Part shown: in pieces, positions 10,935-20,000 of the stretch
How the letters are laid out: every line of letters begins with the position of its first letter
Position numbering within the stretch: the first letter of the stretch is position 1
NCBI GenBank assembly: GCA_021464245.1
Contig: JADCRB010000001.1
Span: 6,320,152 to 6,384,151, forward strand
DNA from: Carallia brachiata
Lineage: Eukaryota > Streptophyta > Magnoliopsida > Malpighiales > Rhizophoraceae
Direction: 5' to 3'
Length of the DNA stretch: 64,000 nt
Translations under genes and position numbers: made by a program
The notes under the pieces: model-generated
The model's database searches: none
Seen by the model: only the letters and a program-made list of their open reading frames with translations
Told to the model about the DNA's origin: nothing

Positions 10935-13900
10935 ATTTTTATTTTTTTTGAGAAAAAAAATGTGCAAACTTTATTCAAAATGAATTCACGATTGCATCCT
11001 TATCAATCAAGTCAAAAACATGAGAAATACTACTCCTAGTCCATTTAAATTCACCAGGATGCAACAAAGCTTCTTTCGCCAATGCATGGGCAACACCATT
11101 GGCCTCCTTATGGACACGGTCAATTTTAAATGAAACTGGCACGATAGCTCTTTAACATTAGTTGTTAATAAACCGCAAGGTGAGGTCACTAGTTGTTCAC
11201 TTTGTATTACTTTGACAGCCTCTAAATAATCACATTTGAAAAGAACACGTGGCAGAGACAGTTCTGCAGCCTTTTGTACCGCCTCCCGAATTGCTAACAG
11301 CTCTAATAAAGTTGGAAAGAAGTGGCCAGACAGACTGTTAGAGAAAACAACAATTAGTTTTCCTCGCTCTCCTCGGATTACAATGCCAATACCACCCCCA
11401 TGTGCACCAACGGAGGCATCTGTATTTACTTTAAATGAACCAGAAGGAGGCGCTGTCCAAGAGGCTGACCTGCCAAGTGGCCGATGGGTAGAATTGGCAG
11501 AATTGAGTTCACGTGATAATCCCAATACAAGTGCAAAGCCATATTAATGACTATCGGAGGTTGCAATATTTTTTTCTCCATGTGTAACACATTCCTCGCC
11601 CTCCAAATAGCCCATGACAGCATTAAGGCCATTTCAACGGCTTCAACATCATTATTTTTTTTAATTAAGACAAGCCAGTCATGCAACTCAGATTGTGTGT
11701 ACTCGCTAACCCGCAATCCAAGAGGGCTTGAAAGCCATATACCCACCACCCAAGGGCATTGGAAGAGAGCATGGGAAGTGGTCTCAAGGTCCAGTCCACA
11801 TCTTGGGCATAAAGGATCAGCCTCAATCCCTTTATTCAGCAGATTAGTCATAGTAGGCAAGTAACCCTTAAGACTTTGTTTGGGACTTGAAGGTGCCACA
11901 ACAGCTTCCAACGGCCATTGCCACCACCTACATCTGACGTTGAAGGAGAGTTAGCTCCACCAAGAGCACCCTTTTGGGCTAAATGATAAGCACTCTTAAC
12001 AGAGTATAAGCCATTACGATCGTAATGCCATATTGATGCAGACAGGAAAAATAAGAAAAGATTTGGCAAATATTATTATAGGAAGATAAAATCTAATTAA
12101 GTCTTTATCAAATCTTATTAGGTCATTTTCAATATTTATTGTTGTCTTAAGCGTGTTTTCTACTGTTTATTTTTTTCTGAAATTGTATTCTACAAATACT
12201 ACTCCTATTCTGTTGTGTTGAAGCTGTGATTTGTATTAAGAAAAAGATTAAAAACTCTGTTTGAGTGTTGGTGGTAGATTCCATCTGACCAGTGGTGGAT
12301 TCCACTATTGTTGTTCTTACTTTTGTTGTGTATTTGTACTGTTTCAGTATAAGTTGAATAAATTTCAATTTTCCCAACCAATAATCTTCTTCTCGATACT
12401 GATCCTACATCACATATGACTTCGTCTTCAGGTCTGCGAAGGCTAAGGGGAATTGACAAAATCTGGGAGCTCTCAAATGGCATAAATGATTGACGGACTA
12501 AACTCTCATTCCACCATCGTGTATCAGAATCTATGAGAGCGGAAACCATGTTAGATTCCAAATGAACCTTTGGAGATAAAATTCTGAAGCCGTTCTGGTC
12601 AGGGAGCCATGGATCCAGCCAAATATTCACCTTACTCCCATCTCCAATTAACCACCTGGTGCCTTTATTGATTAATGGCCTGACTTCTAAAAGGCTCCTC
12701 CAAATGTGGCCAGGAGAGAAACCCAATTTTGCTTGAAAGAGGGATGTTTTGGGATAATAATGAGCTTTCATTATGCGCGCCAGCAAGGAGCTTTCTTCGG
12801 TGATCAATAGCCATAACTGTTTGCCGAGCATAGCAACATTGAAATTATAAAAATCTCGAAATCCCAAACCTCCCTCAATTTTAGATGCAGCAAGTTTGTT
12901 CTATGAAGCCCAGTGTATTTTCTTAGAGTTCTCAGAACTACCCCACCAAAATCGGCTCACCAACCTTGCTAGTTCATCACATAACGATTGAGGAAGTAAG
13001 AAACAGCTCATAATATGTGTAGGAATAGCCTGTATCACTGATTTCACCAAAACTTCCTTACCAGCTCGGGAAAGAGTTTTTTCTTGCCAACTACCCAATC
13101 TCTTGCGAACTCTGTCGAGAATTAAACTAAATGCACGCCTCTTTGAATAACTCACCAGCATAGGTAGTCCCAAACACTTCTGATGGCTCTTCACTACCTT
13201 AACTTCAATCGAGTTTGAATAGAATTTCTAACATGATCCAGCACATTTCGGCTATAAGAGAGCTCTGTCTTCTCAAAATTAATCTTTTGTCCTGAGGCTG
13301 ACGCATACTGGTTGAGAATAGTTTTAATATGATCACATTCTGTTATAGAAGCTTGTGCAAAGATGAGACTGCCATCAACAAAAAATAGCTGTGTAACTGC
13401 TGGTGCTCTTTTACAAATTCGCACCCCATGAAGTTGCCTTTGCTCATTTGCTATATGAAGTAAAGAAGAGAGGCCTTCGGAACATAATAAAAATAAATAT
13501 GGAGAGATGGCATGAAACGCTCGCGTGGAAGATAATTATTCACCAAAGAATAGGAGACTGAAGTTACACATCTCATAATTGTTTGTACCCATCTGACATT
13601 AAAACCCATTTTTAGCATGATATTTTGGAGAAATGTCCACTCAACACGATTATAGGCTTTGCTCATATCCAATTTCAAAGCCATAGAACCCATCGTCCCC
13701 TGATATTTATGCTGCATATGATTAAAAGTCTCAAAGGCAATAATAGCGTTGTCTGTAATTAACCGCCCAGGAACAAAGGCACTCCGGCTCTCCGAAATAA
13801 TCTGAGGCAAGATAATTTTGAGCCTGTTTGCAATGGTCTTTGTGATGATCTTGAAAATCACATTACGCAAACCAATAGGCCGATAATCTTGACAAGTAGT

Positions 13901-14570
13901 AGGAGATGAGACTTCAGGGATGAGATGGATGTTAGTGTGATTAAAGAGAACTAGGATCCCCACCATTGTTAAGAACATCAAGGACTTTGCTGACTACATC
14001 AGTCCCCACAATATGCCAAAAGGAATGATAGAAGAGAGCTGACATTCCATCTGGCCCTGGTGCTTTTGTAGGATGCATATCTCTTAGAGCTTGAAGAACT
14101 TCCTCTTCCGTAACTGCTGCTGGAGCATTAAATTCATAGAATCTATGACTTTCGTCTCCACGGAATCAAGGACAGCTTGCATATTGCCACAACCTTGTGA
14201 AGCAAAGAGAGATTTGTAATAATTAGTGAAAGCCAAAGCAATTGCATCATCTGGGGTGTGCACTCGGCCATGTTCATCCACTAAGTTCCGAATAGAATTC
14301 CGTTGTCGCCGGTGAGAGGCCGTAGAATGGAAATAGCTTGTATTTTTGTCACCATGTTTGAGCCAAGTAATCCGTGACCTTTGAGCCCACATAATCTCCT
14401 CGCGTTTTAATAGTTCATCAATTTCAGCTTGGGCATGTTTCAAAGCCAGAAGATTGTTTGCCGTAGGTGGAAAATGCTCCAAATCAAGTTGTCTCTTTCT
14501 GAGGACACGTAGCCGAGAATTTGCATGGCCAAATGTCCTCTTTTCCCAAGCCGTCAAAGCTTATTATTAC
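10935..14570 (-). mobile_element. 5'-truncated, dead non-LTR retrotransposon (plant L1-type LINE)
   Basis: Minus-strand reading frames in order give a linker region (14557-14084), reverse transcriptase (13981-13451 and 13424-12901), a zinc-binding RVT region (12867-11848) and an RNase H-like domain (11525-11007). RT motifs seen are YRPIGLRN-like, SAFVPGRLITDNAI and KLDMSKAYNRVEW. The catalytic FADDS-type motif is FVDGS (GAT GGC at 13376-13371), so the second aspartate is lost. No apurinic endonuclease domain is present upstream, as expected after 5' truncation during integration. Several frameshifts and stops separate the frames. The 3' end is near a T-rich run at about 10930-10950; I could not define target duplications. 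Confidence 0.9.
12034..12412 (+). mobile_element. Solo LTR (copia-type) nested in the LINE
   Basis: The 379-base insert begins TGATGCAGACAGG and ends CCTACATCA. It is flanked by a perfect 5-base duplication, CATAT, at 12029-12033 and 12413-12417. Removing it with one duplication copy joins the LINE frame exactly: minus-strand PEDEVI runs straight into WHYDRNGLY. The TG...CA ends, 5-base duplication and lack of internal coding sequence identify a solo LTR left by unequal recombination. The superfamily (copia) is inferred from size and ends. Confidence 0.92.
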
Positions 14571-15530
14571 TTAAAATTAAGTTATCTGGTAAGACTTTCG
14601 CAACAAAATATTTGACTTGTTTCTTTCTTTTTTCCTCTCCTTGTGGTCCAGCGGCTAGCTTAAGTCGTGCACATGGCCTGAAAAAACTCACAGATCATAG
14701 GATTTTAACGTTTCCCGTTGTTCTGACAACAAAGTGGTGATTAGAATGTTTGTTCTATTTTCCCTCCCTCAAGGTCCAAGCTAGCAAGCTGCCACCTGCC
14801 AGTTACCTTGGACAAGGTCGAATTGGAAAAGTGTAACAATCCGGCTAATACCACTTTAACAAATTTTTAAGTTTGAATTGGGGAAAAGTTAAATCATTAT
14901 CATTTTACATGCATGGTTCAAAATGATGATTGAATATTCTCGTATCAGAAAAGTTATTTTATGATAATTTAGTGATTGTATGTTCGGATAACTCTTTAAG
15001 AGAGTTTGAGGCATAAAATATATACCTTTATATATATCTGTCATATCTAATATCGGTAGCTGGAATGAATAACCATAGATTGCTTCTTTTTATTGGTAAA
15101 AAAAAAAAGAAAGAAAAGTAGAGATCTTATAATCTCGTTAAGAACTAAAATCTTATTAAAAAAATTATGCAAAGTGTACAATACAAAAACCACTAACCTC
15201 AAATATCAAAGCGTACAACACAAGAATTACTAATCTCAAATGCTTAGTCTCTCATAAAATTTCAAACTTATAATTATATAATACAAACAAACCTTCTAAC
15301 AAATAAATCACAACTATTTGTAATACCATACATTCTTGTTCTTTAACGTCATTTGAAGGGTCCGGAACCCACGTAAAGCCCGTTAACCCGTTGAAACCAA
15401 TTAAATATTTTAAAGGCTCGTTGCGACGTCGGACGACCGAACCATTTACTCGACCAATTCGACCCGACCCGGGCCTACCTTCGGCCATCTCGCCTGCCCC
15501 CGCTTACCCGAAGTTCAATTTGGAAAGGTG
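14571..15530. other. Intergenic region upstream of the LYR-motif gene
   Basis: I find no gene. The left part is AT-rich. From about 15330 to 15530 the sequence becomes GC-richer, as in a promoter and 5' leader; transcription of the next gene probably starts near 15500-15540. A minus-strand frame here has no family features. Confidence 0.5.
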
Positions 15531-15585
15531 AGAGAGATTGAACAAATTGAGAATCAGCCAGCGTCCTTCCCCAATCTCCGGCGCC

Positions 15586-16918
15586 GTAAGTTTCAAATGC
15601 CTTTCCTTCGCTATTTTCTTCATTTAATTTGCACTGATTTTCTTTTTCCCTTTAAAAAATTTGAGGTTTTTTTTTTTTTTTCTGGGGTTTCTGATTATTC
15701 ATTCATTCATTGAAAGAATTTGAGTTTTTTTTTTTTTGGGCTGCTTTTCCATAATAGTTTTTTGTAAGATATAAATGATTAATCTTTTCTGCTTTGTTCC
15801 AATGTTGTTGAAGAATTTTGGCGGTTCGAGTTGTTGGGTTTTGTGGCTTGGCTTTGTTTGTGTATTCTTTCTTTAAAGTTGGCATCCGCAATGCAATGGG
15901 ATGAGTTTTCAGCTTTTAGTCCAAGTTCAGACACCTCATAGCTTTGCTTAGCTTTGCTTTGTCTCTAATGTGGTGAAAAGGTTGTGCGCTTGTAATTATA
16001 TTAGTTTTGCTTGATTGTTTTGGCCAGGGAACGGAGACGGGGATTGGGATGGGAGTCCAAAACTTGTCCCGATTAAGGGCAGGGACGGGGACATTTTTAA
16101 AGGTTGGGATTGGGGTGGAAAGCCACTGCCGGCCTCCGTCCCGCTCCTATGTCATAACTAGTTCTTGTTGATAAATTTCAAATCAGGAAGTTCATACTTG
16201 GAAGACTGTTGCCTGCTCATGACTTATTGTTGTCTTCCAACATTTTTGTTGTCTTGAATCTTGGTGAAGTTGTTAAACTTTGTAGTGACTTTGCCTCTTT
16301 AGCTTGACAATTGGCTTTCAGAGGCTCCGAAGTAGTTCCAAATACCTTTCCCTGAAGCTTTATGGCTTCTGTCGCTAGCTTCTTATGAGCAGTCACAGGT
16401 TCCCTGATACTCTGCTTCCGAAGAATGAATCTGGTCAGGCTTTGCTTTTGTTAGAGTGAACTCTTTTTCTCTACTTTCTTATTGCTCGGTCACTTGCACT
16501 AGACGTCTTCAACCATTATGATCTTTCCCCAAGCTCGAACTGAATAATTGAACTGGTTGGAGTTAAATTCATCCCTTTTTTCAAGGATTGTCCTCAGAGA
16601 ACTTTTGTGCATATGCTAAGAATCCTTTACCCTACCTATAATCCCTTTCAGTTGCCCGATCAGGTTTCATTCTCTTAGATGAGCTCAGTGAAAGTATAAA
16701 AGTACCAAAAATGGGTCCATAAAGATTATTATCATCTGCCACATTTTTTATACTTGTGTTTGAGAGTTTTTCTGTAAAATTTTTATCTACGAGTAAGATG
16801 TGAACACATTAGATCAAAATTTATACTGATCACATTTCTTACAGATTTCCCTTTTGCCCCATGACTCTTCTCTCGACTTCCTAAAATGGAGCCTTTATTA
16901 GTCACTGTTTTTCTGCAG
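15586..16918 (+). other. 5'-UTR intron of the LYR-motif gene (inferred)
   Basis: A strong donor (GCCGTAAGT, GT at 15586) follows the CCAATCTCCGGCGCC leader. A strong pyrimidine tract with TTTTTCTGCAG ends at 16918, shortly before the coding exon. The 1.33-kb interval has no coding potential. It includes T-rich runs and a G-rich patch (16022-16145) of repeated GGGGA/GGGA words, resembling the end of a plant transposon. A leader intron of this kind is common in plant housekeeping genes. The call rests only on splice signals. Confidence 0.55.
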
Positions 16919-17009
16919 GAAATTCGCTACATCAGGCATTGTTTATCATCCCAGTTTGTTGTGTCATTTGAGGGATTGCTGTGCTTCACGTCTAGAGAGG
17001 AAAGGCATC

Positions 17010-17498
17010 ATGAGCGCAAACCTGCAGAGGTTGCGAAATCTGTCATTCTTCATAAACTTGTCAACCCGCAATGTCGTCTGTCTTAATAAGCGCCTCCTAC
17101 ATGAGGGACCAGACACCTTAGAGGAGCTATTGGATCGACATGTTGTGAAGAAAGAGAAATCACTCGATGACGAGGAGGAAGAATTGATGAATCGGCAGCG
17201 ACTCACTAGCACCCGGAGGGAGGCACTGAGTCTTTACCGAGACATCCTGCGGGCCACCAGGTTTTTCATGTGGCCTGACTCGCGAGGCATGTTGTGGAGA
17301 GACGTGTTGAGGGCAAATGCCAGGAAGGAGTTCGAGGAGGCACGCTTTGAGAAGGATCCAGAAATCGTAACCCGGTTGCTTATCGATGGGCGAGATGCGC
17401 TGCAATCGGCTGTCGACAAGCTTGCCGAGAAGCACAGGCAGCAAATCGAGAAAGAACGTGGTGGTGTTGGAGGCAGTAGTGGCAGAGATCGTGGCTGA
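17010..17498 (+). CDS. LYR-motif mitochondrial protein (complex 1 LYR family)
   Basis: A 162-residue protein. Residues 1-30 (MSANLQRLRNLSFFINLSTR...) are basic, hydroxylated and free of acidic residues, as in a mitochondrial presequence. The core starts REALSLYRDILRATRFF, which holds the LYR tripeptide, followed by a helical stretch with conserved F and R residues (FFMWPDSRGMLW, EFEEARFEKD). LYR proteins are small accessory factors that bind acyl-carrier protein and help assemble respiratory complexes or deliver Fe-S clusters; the exact client here is unknown. I chose the ATG at 17010 because the longer in-frame start at 16956 adds a cysteine-rich segment unlike the family. The C-terminus is a glycine/arginine tail. 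Confidence 0.85.
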   Translation: MSANLQRLRNLSFFINLSTRNVVCLNKRLLHEGPDTLEELLDRHVVKKEKSLDDEEEELMNRQRLTSTRREALSLYRDILRATRFFMWPDSRGMLWRDVLRANARKEFEEARFEKDPEIVTRLLIDGRDALQSAVDKLAEKHRQQIEKERGGVGGSSGRDRG

Positions 17499-17955
17499 GT
17501 GATCATCTTTTTATGTAAATTTTGATTCTTCTTTTAATTCACTTAATTAAAATCGAAGGAAGGCGTATAATTGTGTTTGTATACACTTTTATTTTATCAA
17601 ATGCGTTTGGAATTCTTGATAATTGCAACAAACATTGGCAATCCTATGGCACTTTGGTGTTTGCCTAGAAATCAGGAGGAGAAGAATGAAAGTTTAAACC
17701 CCATAAATTTCATTCTAATTTCATGCTGCTGAACTTTTCTTTTGTTATGCCCCTTAACTTCTTTGGCATATTCCTCAATGTAATTTGTGTTCTTATGCTG
17801 TTGCTTGTTGTGTTCTCCCAAAGGCTTCTAATGGACCAAAAAAAAAAAAAAGATCGAAATTTTAGTTGCACTAAATTTGATACAAAGCATAAAATATGAC
17901 GACTTGATATTATTAACGTGGTTGCTGTACACTACTAGTTACTCCATTCATCAAG
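17499..17955. other. 3' flank of the LYR-motif gene
   Basis: This is the 3'-UTR and intergenic DNA, AT-rich with an A-run at 17837-17850. Nothing coding is seen. Confidence 0.5.
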
Positions 17956-18264
17956 CTATTGAGAAGTCAAATAGAGGTCCAAAAGCCTATCAACAAATTT
18001 GATGACAGGAGAAACGATGACTAACTTCAAAAATCCAACACATGCAACACCATTCAAATTTTCATCATTATCGACATCGTCTTTGCGTACTTCAACTTCT
18101 TTCCAATTAACCCTTACTCCGTCTTCGTTAAATTTGGGTTCCTTGAGTTTCACGTATTGCTTCCTCAACGACTTGTTAGGGTCTGACATAGTTGGAGTTC
18201 GCCATGAATGTAATTTAATGACATCCTGCAATGAGACCAATTTGGGTGATTTTGTACGTACCAT
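17956..18264 (-). CDS. Small hypothetical protein, 102 residues
   Basis: An uninterrupted frame from ATG to TAA on the minus strand. The protein is highly charged in the middle (KLKEPKFNEDG, KEVEVRKDDVDNDEN), with a hydrophobic C-terminal third (VACVGFLKLVIVSPVIKFV) that could be an amphipathic helix or a membrane segment. I do not recognise the family. Codon use and composition look more like coding sequence than the surrounding AT-rich DNA, and no repeat explains it. It could be a young single-exon gene, one exon of a longer gene, or a chance frame. Confidence 0.4.
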   Translation of the reverse strand: MVRTKSPKLVSLQDVIKLHSWRTPTMSDPNKSLRKQYVKLKEPKFNEDGVRVNWKEVEVRKDDVDNDENLNGVACVGFLKLVIVSPVIKFVDRLLDLYLTSQ

Positions 18265-18379
18265 ATTCGTGTTTCTTTAGAGAGCAATAATAATTGCATG
18301 GATAACTTCATTGGCTTATAAGTTTATATAATTGTATGTAAATAGAGACCGAATCCTATCCAAATTTAATCCTAATTGC

Positions 18380-18660
18380 ATTACAACTATGAATGCTTTA
18401 TCTGGTCAGATCATGATGCTTAGTTTTACCCTTCTCACAACACGGAAAAAAAAAAAAAGACACCTAGTCTAATTTGGGAACCTTAGCTGTGAAGACCCCT
18501 GTTAATTTTCTCGGTTGATAAGCAAAACGACATTGAAGATATACAACGACGCCGTTGGTATGTCGTTTCACTGTCTAACTGCCGGCCTTTTGTTTCGGTT
18601 CTTTTTGCCACGACGTCGTCTCCTCAAAGGGAGGAGAATAGAACCCCGGTTAATTGTTAT
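18380..18660 (+). repeat. First copy of a diverged ~280-bp direct duplication upstream of Der gene
   Basis: The words TTTAATCCTAATT-CATTA, then TTTGTCTGGTCA-like, then ACGACGCCGTT / TGTCGTTT, then CGACGTCGT appear in the same order at 18380-18660 and again at about 19285-19570, some 910 bases apart. The second copy lies just upstream of the Der gene. The CG-rich palindromic words (ACGACGTCGT type) may be regulatory, but this is inference. Confidence 0.6.
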
Positions 18661-19284
18661 TATTTATCTAATCTTGATTTGTAATTTCTTTCACTTAATT
18701 GTGATATCCCTCAACTTCTTTTGGCATAATTCTCCATGTAATTCTAATTGTTTACTAAACAACAAAATTTTGTCGATCTGTCCCGTATTTGTAAAATAAT
18801 TAATTGGGACATTTAGTTGAAACTTTTTAATTTTACATTGGAGTTTTAATAATTATGTTCTTATTTCTTAATTTTTCAATTAGTAATAAATTTGATTGCG
18901 ATATTATATTTCAAACATGGAATCTCAACTCTCAACACATCCATGTCTCACAATTTTTGTTTTTTCTTTTAACAAATACATGTCTCGAAATAAAAATAAG
19001 CATAATGGATATTGTCATTAAGAAAAATAGAGTTCATCACTGAAACGAAATTCTTAGTTACTGAATTGATAAAATTTTGGGCATATTAAATTTGAAACAA
19101 AACATTAAAGTGAGGAAAATATCCAAATTTTTGCTCCAAAGAGCTAATAAAATGACTAATTTTGTTAACATAATTATTATATAGTGCAGGATGAATTTCT
19201 ATTAACCATAATTATATTTAGAGAATTTAATTACGCAATCAACGCTCATCAAATTATAGGGTATTGAATAATGAGTGACCCCAT

Positions 19285-19570
19285 GTCCTTAAAATTTAAT
19301 CCTAATTTCATTAGAATACTTTGTCTGGTCAAATTAGGACGTAACCTTTGATATCAAATCATCTTAAGCTAAAATCACCACAAATATACAGTCAAAAAGA
19401 ATCGTCATCTTTGAAGCACCTAATAGCTGTCTAAACGGCACCGTTTTACTATACGATGTCGTTCGATAGTTTAAATTTTGTTTTATTTATTTATTATTTA
19501 TCATTCTTGGTTCGTCCCTTGCCTCGACGTCGTTTCACCCACACAGCGGGAGCAGAACTTGCCGCCACTT
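19285..19570 (+). repeat. Second copy of the direct duplication; likely Der promoter region
   Basis: This matches 18380-18660 in order and spacing of blocks. It contains AAACGGCACCGTTTT (a near-perfect palindrome at about 19434-19448), GATGTCGTTCG and CTCGACGTCGTTTCAC. The GC-rich stretch after it (19545-19660) resembles a 5' leader. A proximal promoter role is inferred from position. Confidence 0.5.
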
Positions 19571-19904
19571 ACAGCAGCAGCGGCGAAGCTCCATCTCAGC
19601 GCCCCTCAAAGCCGCTTACATCTCCTCCGCCGTAGCAGGTTGCCGCCGTTCCTCGCCGGTATTGGTTTCAAATTAATGATTGTTTTCTTTCTTTGTTTTT
19701 TTTTTCCTTGATGATTATTCTTTGTATCAATGGTAACTAGAAAATTCAGCTACTTTGTTTCTCATTTGTGGTGATTTTTCTGTTAAATTTTGAATCTTTG
19801 GCCTATAAATTAATCTGGGAATAAACTTTTGTACTACCGATAATCTGAAGAATTTTCCAATATCAAGCAGCTATAACCCAACGGTAGAAGGTGTTTGGAA
19901 TAAC

Positions 19905-20000
19905 TCCATTAGGTAGCCATTGGAGATTGGGGACTGCGCACTGGTTGGCTGGCTCTAACTGTAAACTGCATGTCTCATTCGTGGTCATGGGTTCGAGCCC
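19905..20000 (+). other. tRNA-Lys-like relic overlapping Der exon 1
   Basis: GTGGTCATGGGTTCGAGCCC (19981-20000) is one base from the end of the variable loop and T-arm of plant tRNA-Lys, which reads GTGGTCGTGGGTTCGAGCCC. Upstream, GCGCA...GGCTCT-AAC echoes the D-arm to anticodon region, but the spacing is wrong and no acceptor stem closes. It is not a working tRNA. It is either a decayed tRNA gene or a tRNA-derived SINE head. The same bases encode residues near the start of the Der protein. Confidence 0.4.

Noticed and set aside
15252..15488. 78-residue arginine/glycine-rich minus frame
   Set aside because: Lies in the GC-rich promoter-like zone of the LYR gene, with no motif and a hydrophobic unrelated tail.
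19905..20000. Functional tRNA gene
   Set aside because: Only the T-arm and scattered D/anticodon bases are tRNA-like; no acceptor stem or correct spacing.
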